25,905 nucleotides of DNA from a virus: the IMG/VR virus record IMGVR_UViG_3300012351_000321, positions 1 to 25,905 of that record; one strand, written 5' to 3'. Below, piece by piece: positions 11,648 through 19,661 of the stretch; the first letter of the stretch is position 1, and every line of letters starts with the position of its first letter. Made by a program: the position numbers and the translations under genes. The notes below the pieces were generated by a model. The model had not been told where the DNA came from, searched no databases, and worked only from the letters and a program-made list of their open reading frames with translations.

Positions 11648-11675
11648 TGACTTCCTTCTTTTTTATAAGTATAAT
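11647..11675 (+). promoter_or_regulatory. Sigma70-type promoter of the virion operon
   Basis: TTGACT (11647-11652), a 17-nt spacer and a perfect TATAAT (11670-11675). Initiation near 11682 gives a leader of about 127 nt before ATG 11809. It is the only strong rightward promoter I see before the head genes. Confidence 0.8.
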
Positions 11676-11808
11676 CTCTTATCAAGAACAAACTAAGAGA
11701 GAGTATAAACCAAAATTAAGAAAAATACAAGAAAATAATAAATAAATCATAATACTTATAGTCTAGAAGTAAGTATTTTATAAGTCTCTACTCATTATAG
11801 AGGAAAAT
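11676..11808. promoter_or_regulatory. Divergent intergenic region and late leader
   Basis: It is AT-rich. The rightward leader has a perfect 8-bp hairpin (AATACTTA 11751-11758 / 11770-11777) and a small hairpin CTCTA 11786-11790 / TAGAG 11798-11802 that covers the ribosome site GAGG before ATG 11809. On the minus strand a weak promoter-like pair, TTGTAT 11735-11740 / TATACT 11712-11717 with a 17-nt spacer, could serve the leftward operon. Confidence 0.5.
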
Positions 11809-12093
11809 ATGGACCTGAGTCAACTTTCTTATTCTCTTTTAGAAGAAGCTATTACTAAAGGAACTATTACGGTAGAAAATAGAGTTATAAATCTTACAGG
11901 TACTCAAATAATCTCTGTTCTTAAGTATATCTTAGATAAAAATATAGAAACTAAAAGAGAAGAAGAAATAAATATTCCTACAGAGATGTTTTCTTCCCCT
12001 TATAAGATAGAAGAAGAGTATGAAATAGACCCTATAAGTATTACTAATAGAATACTTGATAAGTATGGTAATTTAAAAGAAGGTAAAGAATAA
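11809..12093 (+). CDS. First virion-operon gene, possible terminase small subunit (94 aa)
   Basis: The protein is acidic and helical. MDLSQLSYSLLEEAITKGTI, then LTGTQIISVLKYILDKNIET, has the hydrophobic spacing of a helix-turn-helix followed by the 'LKYILDK' helix seen in small terminases. The tail is acidic (KIEEEYEIDPISITNRILDK). Its position ahead of the large terminase favours a packaging role, yet two other small genes intervene and the protein is shorter than typical small subunits. I hold the terminase role as a hypothesis only. Confidence 0.5.
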   Translation: MDLSQLSYSLLEEAITKGTITVENRVINLTGTQIISVLKYILDKNIETKREEEINIPTEMFSSPYKIEEEYEIDPISITNRILDKYGNLKEGKE

Positions 12094-12096
12094 AAG

Positions 12097-12297
12097 ATGA
12101 TAAGACTTCTTATAGACCTCACAGATTCAGGATTTAATGCTGATAGTTATAAAGTAGATGTTACCATAGAACTAGAAGGAAGAGCGTACTCTAAAGTTAC
12201 ATACATTCCTAAGACTATTTTTGTCTCTCAATTTGATGTTATATGGGATATAGCAGGACGTACTCTTTTAGATACAGTTAAAAGGAGTGTAGAGTAA
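12097..12297 (+). CDS. Small hypothetical protein (66 aa)
   Basis: A strand-rich small domain (MIRLLIDLTDSGFNADSYKV; VTIELEGRAYSKVTYIP) with a C-terminal helix (QFDVIWDIAGRTLLDTVK). It starts 3 bp after the preceding stop and ends directly before the next start. Not recognised; part of a three-gene cassette before the large terminase. Confidence 0.6.
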   Translation: MIRLLIDLTDSGFNADSYKVDVTIELEGRAYSKVTYIPKTIFVSQFDVIWDIAGRTLLDTVKRSVE

Positions 12298-12519
12298 ATG
12301 ACTGTATATTTCAATAAATTCAAAGGTATAGACAGAAATTTTATAACAGTAGGTATTAAGAATCCAGATATAGCTCTAGTTCATATTCTTACAGAAGAAG
12401 ATTTCTTAAAAATGGTAGACCAAGTTAAAAATAACCCTGCTGCATTTGTTATTCCTTTAGAACTACATACATACTGTGACCATGATAAAGGTTATTGTGC
12501 CAAGAATCGAGATGAATAA
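12298..12519 (+). CDS. Small hypothetical protein (73 aa)
   Basis: Starts the base after the preceding stop, with AAAGGAG about 11 nt upstream, and ends in TAATG shared with the terminase start. It has alternating strands and helices (YFNKFKGIDRNFITVGIKNP; LVHILTEEDFLKMVDQVKNN) and ends in HTYCDHDKGYC, a possible His/Cys metal site. No family recognised. The coupling suggests a product needed alongside the terminase. Confidence 0.6.
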   Translation: MTVYFNKFKGIDRNFITVGIKNPDIALVHILTEEDFLKMVDQVKNNPAAFVIPLELHTYCDHDKGYCAKNRDE

Positions 12520-14222
12520 TGTGGTCTTTACATAACCTCTTTCCTATATGTATAAAACCTACATGTCCATTATTTAACTCACGCCATATGCTCCCACATC
12601 AAGAAGAAATAGCTACTCAAATACTTACAGGAGATGAGAATTACATATACTGGCAAGGAGGTGTAGGAAGTGCTAAAACTATGCTCTATGCAGCACTAGC
12701 AGTAGCTTTAGCAATATCTATTCCAGAAAGTGAAGGTATTTTATTTAGAAAAGACCTAACAGATAATAATAAAACACTCTGGAAGTACTTTAAGAACTCC
12801 ATCAAAGCTGCATGTGAACAAAATATAATTAAAGGTAACTTTGATAAACTCTTTAGATTCAAACACCAAGGAGACTATAACGAATGCCACTTACCTAATG
12901 GATCTATCGTATACAGAGGTCAAACTAAATCCTGGACTGCATATATGGGACCTACATATGACTTTATAGTAGTCTCTGATGCAATGGAAAATAATAACTT
13001 TGGTGAAATCTTCCGTGGAGAAGGAGTAGTAGGTGGACTACAAAGTAGATTACGAGGGCAGCATGCTTCGTTCTTTAAACTACCTAACGGACAGTACAAA
13101 GATATGCGTAGATTCCTTATTGAAACTAACCCTCCTCCTAATATCAATGAATTACACACCTTATTCGGGAGAGAACCAGGAATACGAAATCTTACAACAA
13201 CTACTGACACATATACAGGAAAGTATATCACATATAGACACATTCAAACAACATCTGTGCAAAATGATCATAACCCATCCTCCTATGTATTAGAAATTGC
13301 CTCTACACATTCCAACCCAGATGACATACGTAGAATTCTAGAAGGTAAGACTGTTCCTTATTACGGTGGTATACGTGTAATAGAAACCTTCCATCCAGAA
13401 GTACATGTAGCTTCCTTTGAGACTGATATTGAACTCCCTCTATTTGTAGGTATAGATCCTGGATTTCAACATCCTGGTGTTACGTTTAGTCAAATTAAAA
13501 AGTGTGCATATAATAAAGATCACTACATAACTCTTTCAGAGATTACTAATCTGTACGATAAAACTACTTACGAACTAGCAGATTATAGAAACTCTGATCA
13601 ACTAGGAATCCTTCAACACCTACAGGACTTCTATCCTACATACTTTGATCTTGAAAGATATACACAAGTAAAGGAAATGTTAATAGAAAGATCAGGAGAT
13701 CCTACAGATATAGATTTCTCTATATTAGAAAATCACTTTACCAACATATACTTCTGTATAGATAAATCAGGAAATAACACAAGTAGAACTAATAAGGACT
13801 CAAAGAGTGATAGAAGTATCCTTCTTACAGAATACGGAATTAACACTAAGTTTAAAACAAACATAGGTCTTGAACAATCTTTAAATAGAGTACGTAAACT
13901 TCATAAAGAACTCTGTATATGTAACCTCCCTGCTAGAATGATAGATAAGAACTGTTACATGCTTATAGATGCATATAGTGGAGGGTATAGATATCCTAAG
14001 AAGAAAGATGGAACTCATGGGGATAAACCTGTAGAAGATCATAATTATGAAGATATATGTGATGGAGATAGATACTCTCTAGAAAACTTCTTATGGTCTA
14101 CATCCTATCTAGAGGATATAAAAATAGAAACTAAAAAGAAAACTCTGTATGAAGAACTATACGGAAGTAGTGGAAATCCTAAGTATCCTTGGTCTTGGAT
14201 GGGAGATATCTCACGTGGATAG
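12519..14222 (+). CDS. terL: Terminase large subunit (packaging ATPase-nuclease)
   Basis: The motor that pumps DNA into the prohead and cuts it. Walker A GGVGSAKT is at 47-54, followed by an ALAVALA helix. The Walker B strand is FIVVSDAME (149-157). A coupling-motif candidate, IETNPPP, lies at 201-207. The RNase H-like nuclease begins with LFVGIDPGFQHPG (308-320), Asp313 being the first catalytic acid; further acidic candidates are near 367-370. At 567 aa the length is normal. The usual Walker-B Asp-Glu is Asp-Ala here, so the catalytic Glu may be Glu157 or lie elsewhere. The start is TAATG-coupled at 12519; an in-frame ATG at residue 24 (MLPHQEE) is an alternative. It is followed by a small overlapping gene and the portal. 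Confidence 0.9.
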   Translation: MWSLHNLFPICIKPTCPLFNSRHMLPHQEEIATQILTGDENYIYWQGGVGSAKTMLYAALAVALAISIPESEGILFRKDLTDNNKTLWKYFKNSIKAACEQNIIKGNFDKLFRFKHQGDYNECHLPNGSIVYRGQTKSWTAYMGPTYDFIVVSDAMENNNFGEIFRGEGVVGGLQSRLRGQHASFFKLPNGQYKDMRRFLIETNPPPNINELHTLFGREPGIRNLTTTTDTYTGKYITYRHIQTTSVQNDHNPSSYVLEIASTHSNPDDIRRILEGKTVPYYGGIRVIETFHPEVHVASFETDIELPLFVGIDPGFQHPGVTFSQIKKCAYNKDHYITLSEITNLYDKTTYELADYRNSDQLGILQHLQDFYPTYFDLERYTQVKEMLIERSGDPTDIDFSILENHFTNIYFCIDKSGNNTSRTNKDSKSDRSILLTEYGINTKFKTNIGLEQSLNRVRKLHKELCICNLPARMIDKNCYMLIDAYSGGYRYPKKKDGTHGDKPVEDHNYEDICDGDRYSLENFLWSTSYLEDIKIETKKKTLYEELYGSSGNPKYPWSWMGDISRG

Positions 14223-14373
14223 TATTGACATTAGTAGATATAAAGAGTATGATTACATACTAACCTGTGTAGACTGTCTTCCTATTGCACAGGAAATGTA
14301 TAAAGACGCTCCTGATGATTATATAACGGTCGTAAAAGATATAAATCGGTGTGAAATAAATGCCCATAAGTAA
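14215..14373 (+). CDS. Small overlapping hypothetical protein between terL and portal (52 aa)
   Basis: I take GTG 14215, with GGGAGA upstream and only an 8-bp overlap with terL. An ATG at 14149 would add 22 residues but overlap terL by 74 bp. The chain (VDSIDISRYKEYDYILTCVD, then CLPIAQEMYKDAPDD) looks like a small alpha/beta fold with two Cys. Its end overlaps the portal start by 14 bp. Not recognised. Confidence 0.5.
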   Translation: MDSIDISRYKEYDYILTCVDCLPIAQEMYKDAPDDYITVVKDINRCEINAHK

Positions 14374-16213
14374 AGACGATGAGAAGTGGGTGTTAGACAT
14401 CCTTTTAGGACCACTAGAAGGAGTACGTAATAGACGTAAGTTTATAGAAAATGAATGGTTAGGAAATTACAGAGCCTGGAGAGGTTGGCCTACCTATAAC
14501 TACATGTTACCTCTATCAGATGGAGCTATTCATTACTTCATTCCTCACGCCCGTAGGACTATAGAGCGTGGTAACTCTAGAATTAAAAAACTCTTACTCC
14601 CTAGAAGTAAGTTCTTTCAAACCTTCCCAAGAGATATGTACAGCCATGAAAATGCTCAATATGTAGACTCATACTTAGACTTTATATATTCAGAAAAGAT
14701 AGAAAAGAATAGACTTATAGGCTCTTTAATAAGATCCTTACAACTCTATAACTTCTCTGTATTAGGAACTTCTATAAAAGTAACAAATGATGAAGTATGG
14801 CCTTATCAACAAGATATAGATCCTTTTTCCTTTTATATATTCCCTGATACTGCAGGAACAAGAGATGAAGCTCAAATTATCTTCCAAGATATAATTATCC
14901 CTTATCAAGTTTACTACAGCTTTGTAGATAGAGATGATCCTGAACATTCTCTGTACGACTACATTTCTAGTGATAAACTCCACACTCCTATATGGCCTTA
15001 CCATTTAATAGAACGTCTAGCATATGCTGGATTAAGTAGTCCATCAGACTTTATGCATGGTACTGGTAACTATAAACGTAAAACAGAAGAAGATTTAAAA
15101 AAGGAGAGTAAAGAATTTATAGACTCCTTTACTAAACGTAGTAATGCTTTCTTTCAAGGTAGTAAGGTATATTTTAGATTAGGAGGAAAGTGGTTCTATA
15201 CTGTAATATGTTACAATACTCAAGAACCATGTCTTGTAAGATTAGATGAAGAGGAGAATACTCCTTTATATCGCTGGGCTAATGAAAGACCTCTACCTGG
15301 AGAACTTTATACAAGTTCCTCTCAAATGGATGATATACGAACTCTACAAACTCTAGCTAATAATGCTTTAAGTCAAGTAGAAAGTAACAGAAGTGTAGTA
15401 GCTGAACCTCCTATAGCTAGAGATAGAAATCAAGCTACACGTACAGAGCAATATGTATATGGACCTAGAAGGATATGGGATGTAGAGGGAGATCCTAACA
15501 ATATATTTAAAACTATACAGATTCAAGATACTGGACCTGAGGGAATAAGAGCATTTCAAATATATTTAGGCTTAATGGATAGAGGAAATGGAGGAACTAT
15601 AGCAGAAGGTCAGCCTGGTAGAAATATGCCTAGAGCTGGATTTGCAGTGAATAACTTAGTTAACTTATCCCTAGCAGATACAGAAGATAGTGCTACATGT
15701 ATAGAAGAATCTCTACTAACTCCTGGTATAGGAGATATCTACCATGTAACTCTAGAATATATTCCTACTTCTCAACTCATAAAGATACCAGGAAAAGCTG
15801 GCAATCTTCCTAAAGTATTTAATAAACTAGACCTACGTGGTAACTACACCTTTAAATGGCAGTGTTCTCTAGAATTTAGAGATACTCAACAAGTAGCTGA
15901 CTCTTTAACGAAGTTACTAGAAATCTTAACTAATCCAGAAACTATTCAACTCTTACAAAGTCAAGGTAAACAAGTTAACTTTGCTTCTTTAATACAAACT
16001 CTCTTTATCTACTCAGTAGGAGAAGAAGGGTTAGATGATATAATTATAGATGCTCCACCTATGCAACCTATGCAGCCAGGTATGCAACAAGGTGGAATGC
16101 AAGGAGGTATGCAACCTCAACTCCAGGGTGGCGGACAAGGTAGTATACCTCCTCAGATACAACAAGCTTTACAATCTCTACAAGGTGGAGGGAATAAAGG
16201 AAATGTCCAGTAA
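14360..16213 (+). CDS. Portal protein
   Basis: Forms the dodecameric ring at the head vertex through which DNA passes. Supporting features: position directly after terL, length (617 aa), an N-terminal helical zone with many Arg (EGVRNRRKFIENEWLGNYRA; IPHARRTIERGNSRIKKLLL), a central domain with PYQQDIDPFSFYIFPD, and a long helix-rich part with DDIRTLQTLANNALSQVESN and ATRTEQYVYGP, typical of podovirus-style portals. The last 60 residues are Met/Gln/Gly-rich and repetitive (MQPMQPGMQQGGMQ), probably disordered. It probably contacts the scaffold and ejection proteins, which have similar composition. Confidence 0.85.
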   Translation: MPISKDDEKWVLDILLGPLEGVRNRRKFIENEWLGNYRAWRGWPTYNYMLPLSDGAIHYFIPHARRTIERGNSRIKKLLLPRSKFFQTFPRDMYSHENAQYVDSYLDFIYSEKIEKNRLIGSLIRSLQLYNFSVLGTSIKVTNDEVWPYQQDIDPFSFYIFPDTAGTRDEAQIIFQDIIIPYQVYYSFVDRDDPEHSLYDYISSDKLHTPIWPYHLIERLAYAGLSSPSDFMHGTGNYKRKTEEDLKKESKEFIDSFTKRSNAFFQGSKVYFRLGGKWFYTVICYNTQEPCLVRLDEEENTPLYRWANERPLPGELYTSSSQMDDIRTLQTLANNALSQVESNRSVVAEPPIARDRNQATRTEQYVYGPRRIWDVEGDPNNIFKTIQIQDTGPEGIRAFQIYLGLMDRGNGGTIAEGQPGRNMPRAGFAVNNLVNLSLADTEDSATCIEESLLTPGIGDIYHVTLEYIPTSQLIKIPGKAGNLPKVFNKLDLRGNYTFKWQCSLEFRDTQQVADSLTKLLEILTNPETIQLLQSQGKQVNFASLIQTLFIYSVGEEGLDDIIIDAPPMQPMQPGMQQGGMQGGMQPQLQGGGQGSIPPQIQQALQSLQGGGNKGNVQ

Positions 16214-16376
16214 TATGTCTAATGGAAAAGAAGCTATGAAAGCTAATAAAATACGTAAGTCTGCTACTTCTCATTCAGGAAGGAATAAGCAGAAAAAAGG
16301 AAGTATGGATAATAGTAGGAGTAAGACAAAGAATGTAAAGTTCCAGAAGAGTAATATGAGTGATACAGAGTTTTAA
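16203..16376 (+). CDS. Small highly basic protein (57 aa)
   Basis: ATG 16203 lies in the last codons of the portal gene (11-bp overlap), with AAAGG upstream. About a quarter of the residues are Lys or Arg, plus many Ser and Asn (ANKIRKSATSHSGRNKQKKG), with no hydrophobic core, so it is almost surely disordered and likely to bind nucleic acid. A packaged or head-assembly accessory is plausible. Not recognised. Confidence 0.55.
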   Translation: MSSNMSNGKEAMKANKIRKSATSHSGRNKQKKGSMDNSRSKTKNVKFQKSNMSDTEF

Positions 16377-16401
16377 TCTTTAAAGATAAGGAGATATAAA
16401 A

Positions 16402-16908
16402 ATGGGTATGCAACAGGAATCCTATGATGCTATAGCCCGTCCAGGTACTAATACAGGTTTAGGAACTGTATTCTGGCAGGCTCTACAAGCTGGAGTTAAA
16501 GCTGTATCTCCTACGAAATACATGCAGGACGCTAATATCCTCCATGATAAAGATCAACTCTTCCTTCCATGTAATACCGCTCCAGCAGCAGGTGCATATC
16601 CACTCTTTACAGTAATAGAAGGTATCTGGCAAGTAGATGCTGCACTTATCTACCAAGTAGCAGCAGGAACATCTATTACCTTTGATCTACTGTGGGCTGC
16701 TTCTGGAACTGCAATTGGAAGCGGTACTACACAACTTACTGGTACAATAGGTGGATCTACTGCTGGTAACAACTCTAAGTATGTCCTTGGAACTTTAATA
16801 GCTACTCCTACACAAGCTGGACCAGGACAGATTCTAGGAGTAAACGTAGGTGGTACAGTTACCTCCTTTATTGGAAATGTACAAGTTCATGTAAAGAGGA
16901 TTGCATAG
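16402..16908 (+). CDS. Putative head decoration / structural protein (168 aa)
   Basis: GGAGATATA precedes ATG 16402. The protein is rich in Gly, Thr, Ala and Val, with the alternating pattern of a beta-sandwich (LIYQVAAGTSITFDLLWAAS; TTQLTGTIGGSTAGNNSKYV; TVTSFIGNVQVHVKRIA). Few charges and no Cys clusters. Small all-beta proteins between portal and capsid genes commonly decorate the capsid. I infer a virion structural role but not the exact site. Confidence 0.6.
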   Translation: MGMQQESYDAIARPGTNTGLGTVFWQALQAGVKAVSPTKYMQDANILHDKDQLFLPCNTAPAAGAYPLFTVIEGIWQVDAALIYQVAAGTSITFDLLWAASGTAIGSGTTQLTGTIGGSTAGNNSKYVLGTLIATPTQAGPGQILGVNVGGTVTSFIGNVQVHVKRIA

Positions 16909-16909
16909 T

Positions 16910-17554
16910 ATGGCAGAAGAGACTGTAGAAAATGAAAGTGTAGAAGAAAGTAAACCTACCCTAGATGAAGCTAAGTTAAAGGAGCTTATAGGTCAAGGAT
17001 TAAAGGAAGGTTTCTCTGAACTTCAAAGGGGTACTCAACAGCAAAGTAATACAAATGTAAGAGAAGAGCCTAAAGATGTTTGGGATGAAATTTTAGAGCC
17101 TAGAATTAATAAGAAGACCTCTCAGGCTACTCTACGTGCTGATGCAGCAGAGGATAAGGTAGATTTCTACACTTCTGACTACTGGTTGAAGGAGATAGAT
17201 GAACTCCTACCTGGAGATTCTAATACAGAGGATGGAATTGTAGAGTTAAATAAAGCTAAGAAAGCAGTACGTGAGAAGCTAGAATCTACCTTCACTAACC
17301 TTCTAAAACAAGGTAGGGGTATTCCACGTACAGATATAGTTGACTTTGCTTTAGGTCAATATATAAAGGAAAGCAAAGGTACCTACACAGAAGGAATAAT
17401 TAAGAAAAGTTCCTTAAAGAAACAGAAGGAAGTAGAGAAAGCTCGTAGAGGAGTAGATATGTCTAGCGGTAACATTTCTAGTTTTACTCCTGAGCAACTT
17501 CATAAAATGCCACAGGATAAGATTAATGAAGAGTTTGGTTCTTTACTATTTTAG
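16910..17554 (+). CDS. Putative capsid scaffolding protein (214 aa)
   Basis: An acidic, highly helical protein between portal and major capsid genes, as expected of a scaffold: MAEETVENESVEESKPTLDE and EAKLKELIGQGLKEGFSELQ at the N-terminus, Gln-rich linker, then charged helices (SNTEDGIVELNKAKKAVREK). The end has a Lys-rich helix (LKKQKEVEKARRGVD) of the type that binds capsid. The start is ATG 16910, with AAAGAGGA before it; an upstream in-frame TTG at 16901 is less likely. A major capsid gene follows two genes later. Confidence 0.65.
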   Translation: MAEETVENESVEESKPTLDEAKLKELIGQGLKEGFSELQRGTQQQSNTNVREEPKDVWDEILEPRINKKTSQATLRADAAEDKVDFYTSDYWLKEIDELLPGDSNTEDGIVELNKAKKAVREKLESTFTNLLKQGRGIPRTDIVDFALGQYIKESKGTYTEGIIKKSSLKKQKEVEKARRGVDMSSGNISSFTPEQLHKMPQDKINEEFGSLLF

Positions 17555-17852
17555 TACATTTCTATTTACTTCTTTACTCTCTATCCCTGGAGAATCTCTT
17601 ACTCTGCAATGGAACTATCCTAAAGGTCTACCTATGCAGATAGAGAAGGTAAAGGAGGTAAAGTTTCATATCTACCGTCAAGATAACTGTGAAGGTCATT
17701 ACTTACTAAGAGGGATTGTATACTACCCTGCAGATACTTTTACAGACATATCATCTGAAAAAGGTAAAACATACTGTTACACTATAACAATAATACATGA
17801 AGGTAAAGAATCTCCTTATGGAGACTACATACGTGTAGAAGGAAAGGAGTAG
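17526..17852 (+). CDS. Secreted FN3-like protein 1 (108 aa)
   Basis: The N-terminus MKSLVLYYFSTFLFTSLLSI is a likely Sec signal, with a cleavage region near GES at 22-24. The rest looks like one fibronectin-III/Ig-like beta-sandwich: LTLQWNYP, FHIYRQDNC, TFTDISSEKGKTYCYTI and SPYGDYIRV. Two Cys about 29 residues apart could form a disulfide after export. The start overlaps the scaffold gene by 29 bp. It is a paralogue of the next gene. An exported phage domain in the head operon is odd; surface exclusion, adhesion or periplasmic roles are open. Confidence 0.65.
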   Translation: MKSLVLYYFSTFLFTSLLSIPGESLTLQWNYPKGLPMQIEKVKEVKFHIYRQDNCEGHYLLRGIVYYPADTFTDISSEKGKTYCYTITIIHEGKESPYGDYIRVEGKE

Positions 17853-17855
17853 AAT

Positions 17856-18194
17856 ATGAAGAAACTATACTATTTACTGCTCTTATCTTTAATTCCTATA
17901 AATGTGTACGCACTTGCAATAACTCTTCAGTGGGATTATACACAAAGTACTGACCCTGCAGTAGGCTTTCGTATGTACAGACAAGATTCCTGTGTAGGCT
18001 CTTTTACTCCTATAGGAGATATAGCCCTTCCTCTACAAGGCTTTACAGATGGTTCAGTTGTAGATGGAGTTATCTATTGCTACCAAACAACAGCTTTAGA
18101 CTCTTCAGGACTAGAATCTATACCTAGTAACACTGTACAAGCTCAAGCATCTCTTTCAATTTCACCTATAAATGATCTACAGGTTGTACCTTAA
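17856..18194 (+). CDS. Secreted FN3-like protein 2 (112 aa)
   Basis: A clear signal peptide (MKKLYYLLLLSLIPINVYAL; possible cleavage after VYA) precedes one FN3-like domain: ITLQWDYTQS, VGFRMYRQDSC, GFTDGSVVDGVIYCYQTTAL, then LESIPSNTV. TLQW, YRQD-C and YCY are shared with the gene before it, so the pair is a tandem duplication. AAAGGAG precedes ATG 17856, 3 bp after the previous stop. Export is strongly suggested. Whether the product ends on the virion or the host surface is unknown. Confidence 0.7.
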   Translation: MKKLYYLLLLSLIPINVYALAITLQWDYTQSTDPAVGFRMYRQDSCVGSFTPIGDIALPLQGFTDGSVVDGVIYCYQTTALDSSGLESIPSNTVQAQASLSISPINDLQVVP

Positions 18195-18327
18195 TAATAG
18201 GAGGAGATTTTACTAGCTTAAAGAGTTTAGAAATGTATACTAAAAGTGTGGTCTAAGAAGAGTATATATACCACACATATATACTCTTTTCTAATGTCTA
18301 CTAAGGTTTTACAAAGGAATTCTAGAG
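18195..18327 (+). promoter_or_regulatory. Structured leader of the major capsid gene
   Basis: An 11-bp perfect hairpin (AAGAGTATATA 18258-18268 / 18278-18288) has a 9-nt loop whose ACCACAC (18270-18276) is fully complementary to GTGTGGT (18246-18252). The two helices interleave, so they would form either a pseudoknot or two alternative folds. The short connecting loops make simultaneous formation hard. No classical U-run follows and I see no convincing promoter. AAAGGA lies before ATG 18328. It may set capsid expression apart from the genes upstream. Confidence 0.6.
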
Positions 18328-19653
18328 ATGGCTGATGTAATTAACAACTTCCAGTCCCTTGCCAATGATGCTCCTAATGTAATGATTACTAAGAGGATGT
18401 ATGAACTATCTGAAAGGAACTTAGCATTAGGTCAGTTTGCTGATGATAGAGAACTAGAAGCTTATATGTCTAAAACAATGCGTATTGTAAGGTATAACAG
18501 GTTTAACATTCCTAATGCTCAGCTAGTAGAAGGTGTACCCCCTGATTCTGTAGCACTTGGTTTCACTTTTGTAGATGTTACTCTTGAACAGTGGGGTATT
18601 GTAGCCCTTCTGACAGATGTAGGACTTGTAACTATTACTCACCCCATTCTACAAATAGCTATTGATAGGTGTTCCTTAGCCATTGCTGAACTTATGGAAA
18701 GAGAAATGGCTAATACTTTACTAAATACAGGTACTACTGTTATTTATGGAAATGCAGGAGTTACTACTAGAGCTTCTATAGTAAATAGTGGAAGTCCTAA
18801 AACTGACAGGTTAACTACTTCTACACTTGTAAGTGCTACAGCTCAACTACGTGCTTTAGGTGCTCCTGAATTTGAAGGTGGTCTCTATGGAGTAGTAGTC
18901 CAGCCACAACAAGAAGCTGATATGCTTCTCAGTGATACCGTATTTCAGAATAGTTCTAACTTTGCACGTGTACGTAAGTTAGAGAATGCTGAGATAGGTA
19001 TATACATGGGTGGACACTTTGTACGAGGTAACTTTCTACCTATATACCGTGGAGAAGCTGCTCCTGATAGCTCCGCTGCTACAAGTGTAAAGGCTAGAGC
19101 TACTGTTACAGATACAGGTGGAGCATTAGCAACAGGAAACTATCAAGTAGTAGTTGTAGCAAGAGATCTTACAAGTGATTATGAACGTAGAATCTCTCAG
19201 AACAGTGCTAACTTAGCTGTATCTGCATCTATTACCACAGGAAGTATTACAGTAACTACTCCTACTGCTGTTTCGTATTCATACGATATCTACCTCACAA
19301 GAGTAGGTGCTACTATACCTTTTAAATTAGTAAGTAGAGGACTTCCTAATACTTCTTATATCCTTACTACTCAGCCTGCAGGTACAGAGACTATAGCTCC
19401 TACTGCTCCTGCTAGTGGATTAGAGATATTCATGGCATGGATGTTAGGTAAGAATGCATTTGCACGTGTAAAGCTCAATGCAATGTCTATGCAGTCTTAT
19501 ATAACTCCTCCTGGAGCTTCCTATTCTAATCCTATTGCTCAAGGACGTAAAGTAGGTACTAAAACTATGTTTAAATGTGCTGTACAGGACCAGAACTTTA
19601 TGATTCGTATTGAAACTGTAAGTTCTATAGGAGCATTTCTACCTACTACTTAA
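18328..19653 (+). CDS. Major capsid protein, N4-gp56 family with an inserted Ig-like domain
   Basis: HK97-fold shell subunit. The N-terminal two-thirds has the N4-gp56 order: MYELSERNLALGQFADDREL, TMRIVRYNRFNIPNAQLVEG, then VPPDSV and LEQWGIVALLTDVGLVTITH, and a helix RCSLAIAELMEREMANTLLN. The P-domain end resumes after about residue 363 (GLEIFMAWMLGKNAFARVKL). Between them, roughly 247-362 is a Thr/Val/Ser-rich stretch with FN3/Ig character (TGNYQVVVVARDLTSDYERR; YSYDIYLTRVGATIPFKLVS), probably an insertion displayed on the capsid surface. Total length 441 aa. No protease gene is visible in the window, in line with N4-type heads. Confidence 0.85.
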   Translation: MADVINNFQSLANDAPNVMITKRMYELSERNLALGQFADDRELEAYMSKTMRIVRYNRFNIPNAQLVEGVPPDSVALGFTFVDVTLEQWGIVALLTDVGLVTITHPILQIAIDRCSLAIAELMEREMANTLLNTGTTVIYGNAGVTTRASIVNSGSPKTDRLTTSTLVSATAQLRALGAPEFEGGLYGVVVQPQQEADMLLSDTVFQNSSNFARVRKLENAEIGIYMGGHFVRGNFLPIYRGEAAPDSSAATSVKARATVTDTGGALATGNYQVVVVARDLTSDYERRISQNSANLAVSASITTGSITVTTPTAVSYSYDIYLTRVGATIPFKLVSRGLPNTSYILTTQPAGTETIAPTAPASGLEIFMAWMLGKNAFARVKLNAMSMQSYITPPGASYSNPIAQGRKVGTKTMFKCAVQDQNFMIRIETVSSIGAFLPTT

Positions 19654-19661
19654 GGAGAGAT

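Noticed and set aside
12920-13243. Leftward 107-aa frame inside the large terminase
   Set aside because: It lies opposite conserved terminase codons and has low-complexity, shadow-like composition; no promoter or ribosome site supports it.
13033-13293. Second plus-strand frame (86 aa) inside terL
   Set aside because: It is fully inside the terminase gene in another frame, without ribosome site or codon pattern.
16068-16274. Leftward 68-aa frame opposite the portal tail
   Set aside because: It is the complement of the Gln/Met/Gly repeats of the portal C-terminus and has no start signals.
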